A stretch of DNA of 60,018 nt. It comes from Prevotella multiformis DSM 16608 (lineage in GTDB: Bacteria; Bacteroidota; Bacteroidia; Bacteroidales; Bacteroidaceae). Shown in pieces: positions 1 through 9,025 of the stretch. Numbering within the stretch: the stretch's first letter is position 1; every line of letters begins with the position of its first letter. The notes under the pieces were generated by a model that had not been told where the DNA came from, did no database searches, and worked only from the letters and a program-made list of their open reading frames with translations. The stretch spans positions 304,234 to 364,251 of the forward strand of contig NZ_GL872282.1 of the NCBI RefSeq assembly GCF_000191065.1, given 5' to 3'. A program made the position numbers and the translations under genes.

Positions 1-86
1 AAAGATTGCTCGTAGGACGGCCGAGGGCATCTGTTCTTACGGTCTCCCTGCCGCCGACAGATTGTTCTCTACCGCATCTTACAATC

Positions 87-824
87 TTACAGGAATCCCT
101 GCTGCCTCAAGGCATCCAGCAAGCCGGCCGACATCGCCTCGTTGTCCCGCTTCGTATAACGGAGATCGGTGAAGACCTGGGCGAGGGTCTCCTTTCCGTT
201 GAGTTCCACAAAGTGCCTGTTTGCCTCCAGATTCTCCTTCTCCGCATAGAACCGGTCGATACGGTCGGGGGTGTAGTCGCAGTAGGTCTCATCGTGGACG
301 AGGCTGTCTACCGGCAGCCGGTCCGGCTGGGCAGGATGCTCGTCGGGCCAGCCAAGGGTAATGGTAGCGACAGGCATCACAAGACGCGGCAGCTGCAGGA
401 CTTCGATGATTGCCCTGGGATTGTAGAGGGTCGTTCCCAGGAAGCACGTGCCCAGTCCCTCTTCTTCGGCGAGATTGCAGAAAGTCTGACAATACAGCAA
501 GGCATCCGTCGCTGCATTGAGGAACGACAGGAAATTGTCATATCCCGGTGCAGCCTTGCGGTTCTCCGCCCACAGCGTCGTACGCCGGAAGTCGGCACAG
601 AAGGTGAGCACGACCGGTGCTCCCTCCACCATCGGCTGGTTGAAATGCGGCGGGGCCAGCTTTGCCTTCATCGCCGTATCGTGCGTGATGACAACCGAAT
701 AAAGCTGCAGGTTACCCATCGTCGGCGTGCGTTCGGCCTGCTCCAGCAATGTCCTCAACAAATTCTCCGGCACAATCTTCCGGCTGTACTTTCTTATGGT
801 TCTCCTTGAATTGACTGTTTTCAT
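87..824 (-). CDS. Nitroreductase family protein
   Basis: Predicted FMN-dependent NAD(P)H nitroreductase of about 245 residues, a usual length for the family. The N-terminus (MKTVNSRRTIRKYS) carries the conserved Arg/Ser segment that contacts the FMN phosphate. It is followed by a helix-rich body (TLLEQAERTPTMGNLQ) and a C-terminal half with GLGTCFLG and a TLGWPDEHP segment typical of the fold. Reading is open upstream to 1040, but the start at 824 is where family similarity begins and leaves an 87-bp divergent gap to the ribonucleotide reductase gene. The physiological substrate cannot be told from sequence; quinones, flavins or nitroaromatics are all possible. Confidence 0.85.
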   Translation of the reverse strand: MKTVNSRRTIRKYSRKIVPENLLRTLLEQAERTPTMGNLQLYSVVITHDTAMKAKLAPPHFNQPMVEGAPVVLTFCADFRRTTLWAENRKAAPGYDNFLSFLNAATDALLYCQTFCNLAEEEGLGTCFLGTTLYNPRAIIEVLQLPRLVMPVATITLGWPDEHPAQPDRLPVDSLVHDETYCDYTPDRIDRFYAEKENLEANRHFVELNGKETLAQVFTDLRYTKRDNEAMSAGLLDALRQQGFL

Positions 825-884
825 TCCGTATGATTTTGGTGGTACAAAGTTAAGCAAATGTTTTCTATTTTGGAAAACAATTCG

Positions 885-892
885 TAACTTCG
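885..892 (+). promoter_or_regulatory. Candidate Bacteroidota -7 box for nrdJ
   Basis: TAACTTCG, close to the Bacteroidota -7 consensus TAnnTTTG, lies 20 bp before the first ATG. No TTTG at the expected -33 spacing was found, so this is a weak call. Confidence 0.35.
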
Positions 893-911
893 CAGTCGGA
901 AAATTTCTAAA

Positions 912-3518
912 ATGACAAAGATGGGAACCAATCAGACCTACTCCTTTGACGAAGCCTTCCAGACGGCACTTGCCTATTTCGGCGGCGACGAGCTTGCCGC
1001 ACGTGTATGGGTGAACAAATATGCCGTGAAGGACAGTCACGGAAATATCTACGAGAAATCACCCGAACAGATGCACTGGCGTATCGCCAACGAGATAGCC
1101 CGCATCGAGCGCAAATACAAGAATCCGCTGACAGCACAGGAAGTGTTCGACCTCTTGGACCACTTCCGCTACGTCATTCCGGCGGGCAGTCCGATGACAG
1201 GCATCGGAAACAACCACCAGGTGGCCTCGCTGTCCAACTGCTTCGTCATCGGCCTGGACGGCGATGCCGATTCCTACGGTGCGATCCTGCACATCGACGA
1301 GGAGCAGGTGCAGCTGATGAAACGGCGCGGCGGAGTAGGACATGACATGAGCCAGATCCGCCCGAAAGGTTCGCCGGTCAACAACTCCGCCCTGACCTCG
1401 ACAGGACTTGTCCCGTTCATGGAACGCTACTCCAACAGCACCCGTGAGGTGGCGCAGGACGGACGGCGCGGCGCACTGATGCTGTCCGTCAGCATCAAAC
1501 ATCCCGACTCGGAGGCATTCATCGATGCGAAGATGGAAGAGGGCAAGGTGACAGGTGCCAACGTATCGGTGAAGCTCACCGACGAGTTCATGCAGGCCGC
1601 CATCGACGACAGACCTTTCGTCCAGCAGTTCCCCATCGACAGCCGCGAGCCGATGTCAGCGAAGACCGTCTCGGCCAGGGCATTGTGGGAGAAGATTGTA
1701 CACAATGCGTGGAAGAGTGCCGAGCCGGGCGTGCTGTTCTGGGACACCATCCTCCGAGAGAGCATCCCCGACTGCTATGCCGACCTCGGATTCCAGACGG
1801 TCTCCACCAATCCCTGCGGCGAGATCCCGCTCTGTCCCTACGACAGCTGCCGGCTCCTCTCGCTGAATCTCTATTCGTATGTCATCGATCCGTTTACCGA
1901 CCATGCACGCTTCGACTTCGACCTCTTCAGTCGCCATGTTCAGCTGGCACAGCGGATCATGGACGATATTGTCGACCTTGAGCTGGAGAAGATCGAACTC
2001 ATCATGGAAAAGATAAGACGTGACCCACAGTCTGACGAGGTGAAGCAGACCGAGTACCATCTCTGGGAGAAAATCAAAGAGAAGAGCGGAAAAGGACGGC
2101 GTACCGGCGTAGGGATTACCGCCGAGGGCGACATGATAGCGGCCATGGGGCTGCGTTACGGCACACAGGAGGCGACCGACTTCGCCGTCAGCGTTCACCG
2201 CACACTGGCCCTGAACGCATACCGCTCCTCCGTGACCATGGCGAAGGAGCGGGGGGCCTTCGCCATCTATGATGCCGACCGCGAAGCGCACAATCCGTTC
2301 ATCAACCGGCTGAGGGAAGCCGATCCGCAGCTCTATGAGGACATGAGGCGATGCGGCCGCAGGAACATCGCCTGCCTGACGATAGCCCCGACCGGCACCA
2401 CCTCGCTGATGACACAGACCACCTCGGGGATAGAACCCGTCTTCATGCCGGTTTACAAACGCCGCCGCAAGGTGAACCCCAACGACACGGATGTACACGT
2501 CGACTTCGTGGACGAGGTAGGCGACTCCTTCGAAGAATACATCGTCTACCACCGGAAGTTCCTGACGTGGATGGAGGCGAACGGCATAGACACCAGGAAA
2601 CGGTACACGCAGGAAGAAATCGACGGACTGGTGAAACGGTCGCCCTATTACAAGGCGACTGCCAACGATGTGGACTGGCTGATGAAGGTACGCATGCAGG
2701 GAGCCATCCAGAAATGGGTGGACCACTCCATCTCCGTGACGGTGAACCTGCCGAACCAGGTGGACGAGGCACTTGTCAACAAACTCTACGTCGAGGCATG
2801 GCGCAGCGGCTGCAAAGGCTGCACCATCTACCGTGACGGCAGCCGGTCGGGCGTGATGATCTCCGTTTCCAAGAAAGACAAGAAAAAAGAGAAGACCGCC
2901 GATGAGGACAAGAGAAAAGACCTCTACTCCTCTGAAGAACACCATACGCACATCCTGGAACGCCCGCAGGTGACGGAGATACGTCCGAAAGAACTCGACT
3001 GCGATGTCGTGCGCTTCCAGAACAACAAGGAGAAGTGGGTGGCCTTCGTCGGTCTGCTGGACGGCTATCCCTACGAAATCTTCACCGGTCTGCAGGACGA
3101 CGAAGAAGGCATCGCCCTTCCGAAGAGCGTCACCAAAGGGAAAATCATCAAGCAGACAGCCGAAGACGGCAGCCACCGTTACGACTTCCAGTTCGAGAAC
3201 AAGCGCGGCTACAAGACAACCGTCGAGGGCCTGTCAGAAAAGTTCAACCCGGAGTACTGGAACTATGCGAAGCTCATCTCGGGCGTACTGCGCTACCGTA
3301 TGCCGATCGACCATGTCATTAAGCTCGTCGGTTCGCTGCAGCTGAAGAGCGAGAGCATCAACACCTGGAAAAACGGTGTCGAGCGTGCCCTGAAGAAGTA
3401 TGTCACCGACGGTACAAAGGCCTCCGGACAGAAGTGCCCGGTCTGCGGACAGGAGACACTCGTCTACCAGGAAGGCTGCCTGATCTGCACCAACTGCGGC
3501 GCCTCCCGCTGCGGATGA
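912..3518 (+). CDS. nrdJ: Adenosylcobalamin-dependent (class II) ribonucleotide reductase
   Basis: Reduces ribonucleotides to deoxyribonucleotides using a cobalamin-generated thiyl radical, so it needs no oxygen. The protein has 868 residues. Visible landmarks are the first active-site cysteine in SLSNCFVIG (Cys110), the NPCGE motif (Asn300, Cys302, Glu304), PTGTTSLMTQTTSGIEPVF, and a Cys-rich tail (CPVC at 842-845, then CLICTNC) like the zinc-binding tail of NrdJ enzymes. A lysine-rich linker (about 655-670, KKDKKKEKTADEDK) separates the catalytic barrel from the C-terminal part. Another ATG three codons in (921) is an equally plausible start. No NrdR or class I/III partner is in the window. 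Use of B12 is inferred from the family. Confidence 0.93.
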   Translation: MTKMGTNQTYSFDEAFQTALAYFGGDELAARVWVNKYAVKDSHGNIYEKSPEQMHWRIANEIARIERKYKNPLTAQEVFDLLDHFRYVIPAGSPMTGIGNNHQVASLSNCFVIGLDGDADSYGAILHIDEEQVQLMKRRGGVGHDMSQIRPKGSPVNNSALTSTGLVPFMERYSNSTREVAQDGRRGALMLSVSIKHPDSEAFIDAKMEEGKVTGANVSVKLTDEFMQAAIDDRPFVQQFPIDSREPMSAKTVSARALWEKIVHNAWKSAEPGVLFWDTILRESIPDCYADLGFQTVSTNPCGEIPLCPYDSCRLLSLNLYSYVIDPFTDHARFDFDLFSRHVQLAQRIMDDIVDLELEKIELIMEKIRRDPQSDEVKQTEYHLWEKIKEKSGKGRRTGVGITAEGDMIAAMGLRYGTQEATDFAVSVHRTLALNAYRSSVTMAKERGAFAIYDADREAHNPFINRLREADPQLYEDMRRCGRRNIACLTIAPTGTTSLMTQTTSGIEPVFMPVYKRRRKVNPNDTDVHVDFVDEVGDSFEEYIVYHRKFLTWMEANGIDTRKRYTQEEIDGLVKRSPYYKATANDVDWLMKVRMQGAIQKWVDHSISVTVNLPNQVDEALVNKLYVEAWRSGCKGCTIYRDGSRSGVMISVSKKDKKKEKTADEDKRKDLYSSEEHHTHILERPQVTEIRPKELDCDVVRFQNNKEKWVAFVGLLDGYPYEIFTGLQDDEEGIALPKSVTKGKIIKQTAEDGSHRYDFQFENKRGYKTTVEGLSEKFNPEYWNYAKLISGVLRYRMPIDHVIKLVGSLQLKSESINTWKNGVERALKKYVTDGTKASGQKCPVCGQETLVYQEGCLICTNCGASRCG

Positions 3519-3604
3519 GACAGGCGGAGGAATCCGATCTGCAACAGTCCGGCGGGCAGCAGGGACAAGACAAGATGACGCTGCCTACACAGACCGAGAC
3601 CCAC

Positions 3605-3704
3605 CGACCGTCGGGAATGCTGTTCCCAAGGGTCGGGAATGGGATTCCCAACCGGTTGGGAAGGATGTTCCCGGCCGGCCGGGAACATCCTTCCCGCCGG
3701 ACGG
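3605..3704. repeat. Tandem palindrome array A
   Basis: About four and a half units of TTCCC-N7/8-GGGAA separated by 5-nt spacers (period 22-23 bp). Some units are perfect palindromes, such as TTCCCAACCGGTTGGGAA and TTCCCGGCCGGCCGGGAA. It lies between nrdJ and folB. The same unit forms arrays at 21336-21440 and 49571-49655. It can encode a Gly/Phe/Pro-rich peptide in several frames, but no gene is supported there. Confidence 0.9.
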
Positions 3705-3814
3705 TTCCGTACAGCGAATACCCATCGGAGATTTCAACGCCCGTCCTCCGAAAGCTCAAAGTCCCGATGGCCAGTCGTTTACAGCAATTGATAAAAGTGA
3801 ATCCTGAAAAGGAC

Positions 3815-3944
3815 TTTGACGGATTCCTGCCTTTCAGGCGGGCCGTCACTGCCTCTCTCCTGCAAGGACATGGCAGGCCGTGCGATTGGAAAGAGGAAAC
3901 AGAATACGCCGTATGAGAGCAGGAAGACACCGGGAGCTGACGAG
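3815..3944. repeat. Dispersed ~130-bp repeat, copy 1
   Basis: Aligns with blocks at 14704-14820, 21530-21663 and 25894-26030. Shared anchors in order are TTTGACGG, CTTTCAGGCGG, a CCTGCAAGG-like segment, an A-rich TTGGAAAGAGGAAA segment and a terminal GAGCTGAC. This copy is the most diverged at its right end and sits about 110 bp after palindrome array A. Confidence 0.75.
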
Positions 3945-4027
3945 CCTCCGCTCCGCAACCGGCCGACACGGAAATTCAAACATACACCTGTCATGAAAGC
4001 CGGCCGGGAAATACAGCCTTTAAGACA

Positions 4028-4405
4028 ATGATGAAACCAATGACAAGCTACATTCTCCTGCAAGGTCTCCGCTTCCACGCATACATCGGAGTGGGGGCGC
4101 AGGAGCAGCGGGTGGGCAATGACTATGTGCTCGACCTGCGGATAGGCTACCCCTTTGCAGATGCCATGCAGAGCGACGAGGTGGCCGACACCCTGAACTA
4201 TGCCGAGGTGTTCGACGTCGTCGGAGAAGCCGTGCGAAGACCGGCAAAGCTGCTGGAGGCGGCAGCCGGCGACCTTGTCAGGAAGCTGCAAACACGTTTC
4301 CCGGAGATTGAAAGCATCGATCTGAAACTCGTGAAACTCAATCCCCCGATGGGAGCCGACTGCAACGGAGCCGGTGTCGAACTGCACTTCGGACGGGAGC
4401 AGTGA
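4028..4405 (+). CDS. folB: Dihydroneopterin aldolase
   Basis: Folate biosynthesis enzyme that cleaves 7,8-dihydroneopterin to 6-hydroxymethyl-7,8-dihydropterin and glycolaldehyde. It has 125 residues, the usual size. Family features are LQGLRFHAYIGVGAQEQ near the N-terminus (pterin-binding and catalytic region), LNYAEVFDVV in the middle, and the late Lys in LKLVKLNPP. ATGs at 4028, 4031 and 4040 are all possible starts; the last matches the family start best. It stands alone between repeat-rich DNA and the amidase gene, so operon context adds nothing. Confidence 0.92.
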   Translation: MMKPMTSYILLQGLRFHAYIGVGAQEQRVGNDYVLDLRIGYPFADAMQSDEVADTLNYAEVFDVVGEAVRRPAKLLEAAAGDLVRKLQTRFPEIESIDLKLVKLNPPMGADCNGAGVELHFGREQ

Positions 4406-4643
4406 ACGCCGGTGCCTGCGGGAAGACATCCTCCCATGGCAGATTCTGAAAACAATCCCTGACCGATTCCCCCGCCCTGTCCATGAGGGAGATCCGCTCC
4501 TGACAGGCAGATAAACCTGCCCTGTCCGCAGACACAGCACCCCCTGATTCACGGAAAGAACCACGGCATTAGGCAGGGTTCGCCGATTACTTAATAAATG
4601 ATAAAACCGGGAAAAAGAATCTTGGTTTCCCAAGGAAAAGCCG

Positions 4644-4651
4644 TACCTTTG
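4644..4651 (+). promoter_or_regulatory. Candidate promoter of the amidase-MCE operon
   Basis: TACCTTTG matches TAnnTTTG. A TTGG sits 18 bp upstream (4622-4625) in place of the -33 TTTG. The box is 18 bp before the ATG at 4670. Confidence 0.55.
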
Positions 4652-4669
4652 TCCTCTAAATAATTAAGT

Positions 4670-5923
4670 ATGCTTAAGAAAATAACGATTTCCTTTGTTT
4701 TCTTTATCTTGTCCGCAACTGCATCATGGGCTGCGAACGGACGCTTCACACTTGTTATTGATGCGGGACACGGCGGGCATGATGCCGGTGCCCTCGGTGC
4801 CTTCTCGAAAGAGAAAGACATCAACCTGAACGTCGCCCTCGCCTTCGGCCGCTATGTCGAACAGAATCTGCCCGACGTGAATGTAATCTATACCCGAAAA
4901 CGCGACGTCTTCATCCCGCTGCACCAGCGTGCTGATATTGCCAACAAGGCAAAGGCCGACCTGTTCATCTCCGTCCATACCAATTCCGTCGTGCCGGGAC
5001 ACTACGCCAAGGGCTTCCAGGTCTATACACTGGGAATGCACCGTGCCAAGGACAACCTGGATGTCGCCATGCGTGAAAACTCTGTCATTTCGATGGAAGC
5101 CGGCTACCAGCGGACCTACCAGGGATTCGACCCGAAATCATCGGAAAGCTACATCATGTTCGAGTTCATGCAGAATGCGAACATGGAGAAAAGTGTTGAA
5201 CTGGCACGACTGATACAGAACTCCGTCTGTGCCTCTGCCGGACGTATCGACAAGGGCGTACACCAGGCCGGCTTCCTCGTCCTGCGTGAGAGCTACATGC
5301 CGAGCTGCCTGATAGAACTGGGATTCATCACGGCGGCTGACGAAGAAGAATACCTGAACTCACCGGGAGGTATCGATGCGATGGCAAAGGGAATCTACGA
5401 AGCCTTCGTGAAATACAAGAACATGTATGACACGCACATCGTAGTGCCTTTCCGCACCGCCGACAACAAGAGAATCGCCGTCGGACGGGCCATCCCCGCA
5501 CTTCCTGCCGACACCCCCCGTCCTGTTGCGCCGGCTACCGGCAGGCGACAGCCGAAGAGAAACCCACCTGCCGCCGTGCAGAAACCCGCACAGAAGAAGG
5601 ACAGCCAGCCCCGGCAGAAGGGAACGGGGACCGAGCAGCAGAAGAATGTCCCCGTGTTCAAGGTTCAGGTGTTCGCCACCAACCGTCAGATGAGACCGGG
5701 CTGCGAACAGTTCCGCGGACATACAGACATCGACTGTGTCCAGGAGGGAAACCTGTACAAGTACACCATCGGGAGCAGTACGAATTACAATGAGATCGCC
5801 CGACTGCGTGAGAAACTGAAGAAAGACTTCCCGCAGGCTTTCGTGATTGCCTACAAGGACGGTGTCCGCATGGATACGAACCAGGCCATCGGCGAGTTCC
5901 TGAAGAATAAAAGAAAAAAGTAA
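4670..5923 (+). CDS. N-acetylmuramoyl-L-alanine amidase (Amidase_3), secreted
   Basis: Zinc amidase that cuts the bond between N-acetylmuramic acid and the stem peptide of peptidoglycan, acting in the periplasm. Residues 1-21 form a signal peptide (hydrophobic core, cleavage near SWA-ANG). The Amidase_3 domain spans about 27-245 with zinc and catalytic residues His34 (DAGHGGHDAG), Glu48, His103 (SVHTNS) and Glu216 (ELGF). A Pro/Lys/Gln-rich linker (about 285-325) leads to a C-terminal domain (about 328-400, VFKVQVFATNRQM...) that resembles a SPOR-like peptidoglycan-binding fold; that part is tentative. The MCE gene starts 10 bp downstream, so the two are probably co-transcribed as cell-envelope genes. 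Confidence 0.9.
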   Translation: MLKKITISFVFFILSATASWAANGRFTLVIDAGHGGHDAGALGAFSKEKDINLNVALAFGRYVEQNLPDVNVIYTRKRDVFIPLHQRADIANKAKADLFISVHTNSVVPGHYAKGFQVYTLGMHRAKDNLDVAMRENSVISMEAGYQRTYQGFDPKSSESYIMFEFMQNANMEKSVELARLIQNSVCASAGRIDKGVHQAGFLVLRESYMPSCLIELGFITAADEEEYLNSPGGIDAMAKGIYEAFVKYKNMYDTHIVVPFRTADNKRIAVGRAIPALPADTPRPVAPATGRRQPKRNPPAAVQKPAQKKDSQPRQKGTGTEQQKNVPVFKVQVFATNRQMRPGCEQFRGHTDIDCVQEGNLYKYTIGSSTNYNEIARLREKLKKDFPQAFVIAYKDGVRMDTNQAIGEFLKNKRKK

Positions 5924-5933
5924 ATTGACAAAA

Positions 5934-6914
5934 ATGAACAAAGTTTTCACCCCACAGGTAAAGATCGCACTGGTTGCCATACTTGCTGTCGTAGTACTGT
6001 TCTTCGGAATGCAGTTCTTGAAAGGACTGTCGGTCTTCTCGACGGACACACACTATAGGATGATGTTCAGCGACATCACCGGCCTGTCCAATTCGACCCC
6101 CGTCTACGCCAGCGGCTTCAAGGTCGGGACGGTAAAAAGCATCGAATACGACTATGCACGGCCGGGAGAGCCTATCGATGTCGGTGTCGACATTGACAAG
6201 AGCATGAAGATCCCGGAAGGCACCAAGGCAGAAATCATCAGCGACCTCATGGGCAATGTGAAGGTCGTCCTGGTCTTCGGAAAGAGCAGCAGAATGCTGA
6301 AGGAGAACGGGGTCATTGACGGCCGCATCAATGACGGTACGCTGGGCGACATGAAGAGCATGGTCCCCTCCATACAGAAGATGCTGCCGAAACTGGACAG
6401 TATCCTCGCCAGTATGAACATATTGCTGGCCGACCCTGCGATCAAAAGCTCTATCCACAACGTGAACCGGATAACCGCCAACCTCACGACTTCCACACAG
6501 GAGCTGAACCGGTTGCTGGCGCAGGCCGACCGTTCGCTGCCGGTTCTGACAGCCAAGGCTGGCAGGGTGATGGACAATGCCAACGGAATGATGACGAATG
6601 CCAACAGCGGCATCACCGAGGCACGCGGGGCTATCCGCCGGGCGAACGGGATGATGACGACCCTGAACGACAAGGTGAGCGGCATTGACGTACAGGGGAC
6701 CATGACGAAGGTAAACGCCACCCTGGAGCACATGAACACGCTCACGGCAAAACTGAACAGCAATGAGGGGACGATGGGACTGCTGATGAACGACCCGACA
6801 CTGTACAACAATCTCAACAGCACCATGCGCTCTGCAGACAGCCTCCTCACCAATCTCAAGGCACATCCGAAACGCTATGTACATTTCTCTCTCTTCGGCA
6901 AGAAAGACAAGTAA
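5934..6914 (+). CDS. MCE/MlaD-family lipid transport protein
   Basis: Predicted inner-membrane-anchored periplasmic lipid carrier of the MlaD type. One N-terminal membrane helix (about residues 10-28, ALVAILAVVVLFFGMQFL) is followed by an MCE domain (about 35-120, containing GLSNSTPVYASGFKVGTVKS). A long helical C-terminal half has repeated N-rich segments (MDNANGMMTNANSGI), consistent with the helical tube formed by such proteins. An in-frame TTG at 5925 exists, but the ATG at 5934 is the better start. No Mla ATPase or permease gene is adjacent, so its partners must lie elsewhere. Confidence 0.85.
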   Translation: MNKVFTPQVKIALVAILAVVVLFFGMQFLKGLSVFSTDTHYRMMFSDITGLSNSTPVYASGFKVGTVKSIEYDYARPGEPIDVGVDIDKSMKIPEGTKAEIISDLMGNVKVVLVFGKSSRMLKENGVIDGRINDGTLGDMKSMVPSIQKMLPKLDSILASMNILLADPAIKSSIHNVNRITANLTTSTQELNRLLAQADRSLPVLTAKAGRVMDNANGMMTNANSGITEARGAIRRANGMMTTLNDKVSGIDVQGTMTKVNATLEHMNTLTAKLNSNEGTMGLLMNDPTLYNNLNSTMRSADSLLTNLKAHPKRYVHFSLFGKKDK

Positions 6915-7287
6915 TTTAAATATAGTCTAAATTATTCGCTTGGTGTTCCACATCCACGGGCGAAAGGGGAAAGGAAGTTGGAAATCAGCCGCTTCAACTC
7001 ACCCCCGCCGTTGTTTCACCCGCCCGGGACTAATCGATTCATACAGCAGGAAACATCTGTTTATCAGAAGATTGGAATTACACAACCGCATATTGAGGAG
7101 CAAAAGAGACGAAGAAAGGTGCAAAGTACACAGAAATAGCCGTTTACGGAGTTCAACCGCCGATACAGATACATACAGGCTGAATGCTCTTTGTAAATAA
7201 TTTGCTATCTTTGCAAAAGAAAAATCATGGGGGAACAGCCGGCAAGCCGCCGTTTCACCGAAAGGCATAAGAAATCAAATAACCGAC
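6915..7287. other. Intergenic region upstream of dnaA
   Basis: 370 bp without a supported gene. It contains a TATCTTTG box (7206-7213), a candidate -7 element for dnaA about 75 bp before its start codon. No cluster of TTATCCACA-type DnaA boxes was seen, so there is no support for a replication origin here. Confidence 0.6.
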
Positions 7288-8694
7288 ATGAACGTCAGTC
7301 CTAAAAATCTTTGGGATAGTTGCCTCCAGCTCATAAAGGAGAATGTGACCGAGCAGCAGTTTGACACTTGGTTTCGCCCGATTGTACTCCAGTCGTACAA
7401 GCCGGCTTCCAAGACACTGCTGGTCCAGGTTCCAAGCCAGTTCGTATATGAGTATCTGGAAGGACATTACGTAGACCTGCTGCGTAAGGTTCTGACACGT
7501 GTCTTCGGACAGGGAGTACAGCTGACGTATCGTGTCATGGTCGACCAGGAGCATCATCTCTCACAGGATCTGCAGCAGGACGATGCCGAGGAAATCTCGT
7601 CGCAGCGCCCGACCAGCCGCGGAAACCAAAGCCCCACCGTGCTGGATGCCGTACCGCAGGATATTGATTCGCAGCTCGACCCTCATAAGTCGTTCGGCAA
7701 TTACGTGGAGGGTGACAGCAACAAGCTGCCCCGTTCCATCGGTCTGTCTATCGCGGAACATCCGAATACGACGCAGTTCAATCCGATGTTCATCTACGGC
7801 CCTTCAGGCTGCGGGAAGACACATCTCATCAATGCCATCGGACTACGCACGAAACAGCTTTATCCGCAGAAGCGGGTGTTGTATGTCTCTGCACGCCTTT
7901 TCCAGGTGCAGTACACAGATTCCGTACGTCAGAACACGACCAATGATTTCATCAATTTCTATCAGACAATTGATGTCCTGATCGTCGACGACATCCAGGA
8001 ATGGGCGACGGCGACGAAGACACAGGATACTTTCTTCCATATATTCAACCACCTCTTCCGCAACGGAAGACGCATCATCCTGGCCAGTGACCGTCCGCCG
8101 GTCGACCTCAAGGGGATGAATGACAGGTTGCTGACACGGTTCTCCTGCGGACTGATTGCCGAGTTGGAGAAACCTAATGTCCAGCTCTGCATAGATATTC
8201 TACACAGCAAAATCAAACGTGACGGCCTCAACATACCAGAGGATGTCGTCCGTTTCATTGCCGAGACAGCCAATGGCAGCGTGCGTGACCTGCAGGGAGT
8301 CATCAACTCTCTTCTGGCTTACAGCGTCGTCTACAACAGCAATGTCGACATGAGGCTGGCAGAACGCGTCATCAAACGGGCCGTGAAAATAGATGATGAA
8401 CCGCTGACCATTGACGACATTCTGGATAAAGTCTGCTCGCACTACAACGTCACGGCGACCGCCGTCAACTCCCGTTCACGCAAGAAGGACATTGTCATGG
8501 CCCGTCAGGTGAGCATGTACATGGCACAGAAATACACGAAGATGCCTGCAAGCCGCATTGGCAAGCTCGTCGGGAACCGTGACCACAGCACCGTCATCCA
8601 CAGCTGCTCCAAGATAGAAGACCGGCTGAAGATGGACAAGGGATTCTTTGCTGAAATAGCCAGTATAGAAAACTCCTTCAAACTGAAAGCATAA
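7288..8694 (+). CDS. dnaA: Chromosomal replication initiator DnaA
   Basis: AAA+ initiator that binds DnaA boxes and opens the origin. The protein has 468 residues. Domain I is at about 1-85 (LWDSCLQLIKENVTEQQFDTWF), followed by a short variable linker. The AAA+ domain has Walker A GPSGCGKT (171-178) and Walker B LIVDDIQ (231-237). The C-terminal HTH domain carries the signature GNRDHSTVIHSC (from residue 429). All key residues are present. As in many Bacteroidota it is not beside dnaN or an obvious oriC. A hairpin follows the stop codon. Confidence 0.97.
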   Translation: MNVSPKNLWDSCLQLIKENVTEQQFDTWFRPIVLQSYKPASKTLLVQVPSQFVYEYLEGHYVDLLRKVLTRVFGQGVQLTYRVMVDQEHHLSQDLQQDDAEEISSQRPTSRGNQSPTVLDAVPQDIDSQLDPHKSFGNYVEGDSNKLPRSIGLSIAEHPNTTQFNPMFIYGPSGCGKTHLINAIGLRTKQLYPQKRVLYVSARLFQVQYTDSVRQNTTNDFINFYQTIDVLIVDDIQEWATATKTQDTFFHIFNHLFRNGRRIILASDRPPVDLKGMNDRLLTRFSCGLIAELEKPNVQLCIDILHSKIKRDGLNIPEDVVRFIAETANGSVRDLQGVINSLLAYSVVYNSNVDMRLAERVIKRAVKIDDEPLTIDDILDKVCSHYNVTATAVNSRSRKKDIVMARQVSMYMAQKYTKMPASRIGKLVGNRDHSTVIHSCSKIEDRLKMDKGFFAEIASIENSFKLKA

Positions 8695-8696
8695 TA

Positions 8697-8732
8697 AAAG
8701 GATCTGTCCAAACCGGAACAGACCCTTTTAGC
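8697..8732 (+). terminator. Probable terminator after dnaA
   Basis: GGATCTGT and ACAGACCC can pair across a short loop and are followed by CTTTT. One pair is weak on this strand, so efficiency is uncertain. Confidence 0.5.
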
Positions 8733-8855
8733 TCTGTGTAAACCGGACATTGCCGGATAACTGCCACCAGAATGCTGAACCAGCCATGAGGAACAGCTGT
8801 CCTCTCCTCTTACGGCAACCGAACAAAAACACACTTCCTGTTTTTTCCTGTCCTG

Positions 8856-8887
8856 TTTGGAGATATGGCAAAAATTCATTACCTTTG
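8856..8887 (+). promoter_or_regulatory. Promoter of the thiamine operon
   Basis: TTTG (8856-8859), a 20-nt spacer, then TACCTTTG (8880-8887). This is a near-consensus Bacteroidota promoter whose transcript would begin just before the TPP riboswitch. Confidence 0.75.
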
Positions 8888-8901
8888 CACAGGTTTCCAG
8901 A

Positions 8902-8991
8902 ATGGGAACTAAGGGGTGCTTGCTCGTTTGGGCTTGCTGAGATCATACCCATTGACCTGATGCGGATAATGCCGCCGTAGGGAAATTCCCC
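8902..8991 (+). ncRNA. TPP riboswitch (THI element)
   Basis: The leader contains the conserved THI-box blocks in order: GGGGTGCTTG, GCTGAGATCATACCC, TTGACCTGATGCGGATAATGCCG and GTAGGGA. GGGAA (from 8904) pairs with TTCCC (8986-8990) as the closing P1 stem. It ends 34 nt before the TonB receptor ATG, so control of translation start is plausible. The three genes downstream form a thiamine uptake set, which fits the predicted ligand. Confidence 0.95.
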
Positions 8992-9025
8992 TTTATTCTT
9001 CATCTTAATATCATTCATCTGGGAT

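Larger units (their letters stand above)
3519..4027. other. Intergenic region nrdJ-folB
   Basis: About 510 bp with no supported gene. It is largely filled by palindrome array A and copy 1 of the dispersed repeat. The rest is unassigned, and no clear terminator for nrdJ was seen. Confidence 0.7.

Noticed and set aside
1656..3176. Long open frame on the minus strand inside nrdJ
   Set aside because: Antisense to a well-conserved gene, with histidine/valine-rich low-complexity translation. It is a shadow of GC-rich codon usage.
3434..3916. Gly/Pro/Phe-rich open frames across palindrome array A (and similarly at 21298-21684)
   Set aside because: Several frames on both strands are open because of the repeat period. 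No start signals, and the translation only reflects the repeat.
6915..7287. Replication origin upstream of dnaA
   Set aside because: No cluster of DnaA boxes and no AT-rich unwinding region were visible. The only perfect TTATCCACA noticed in the window is a single one at 51364-51372, far away and probably chance.
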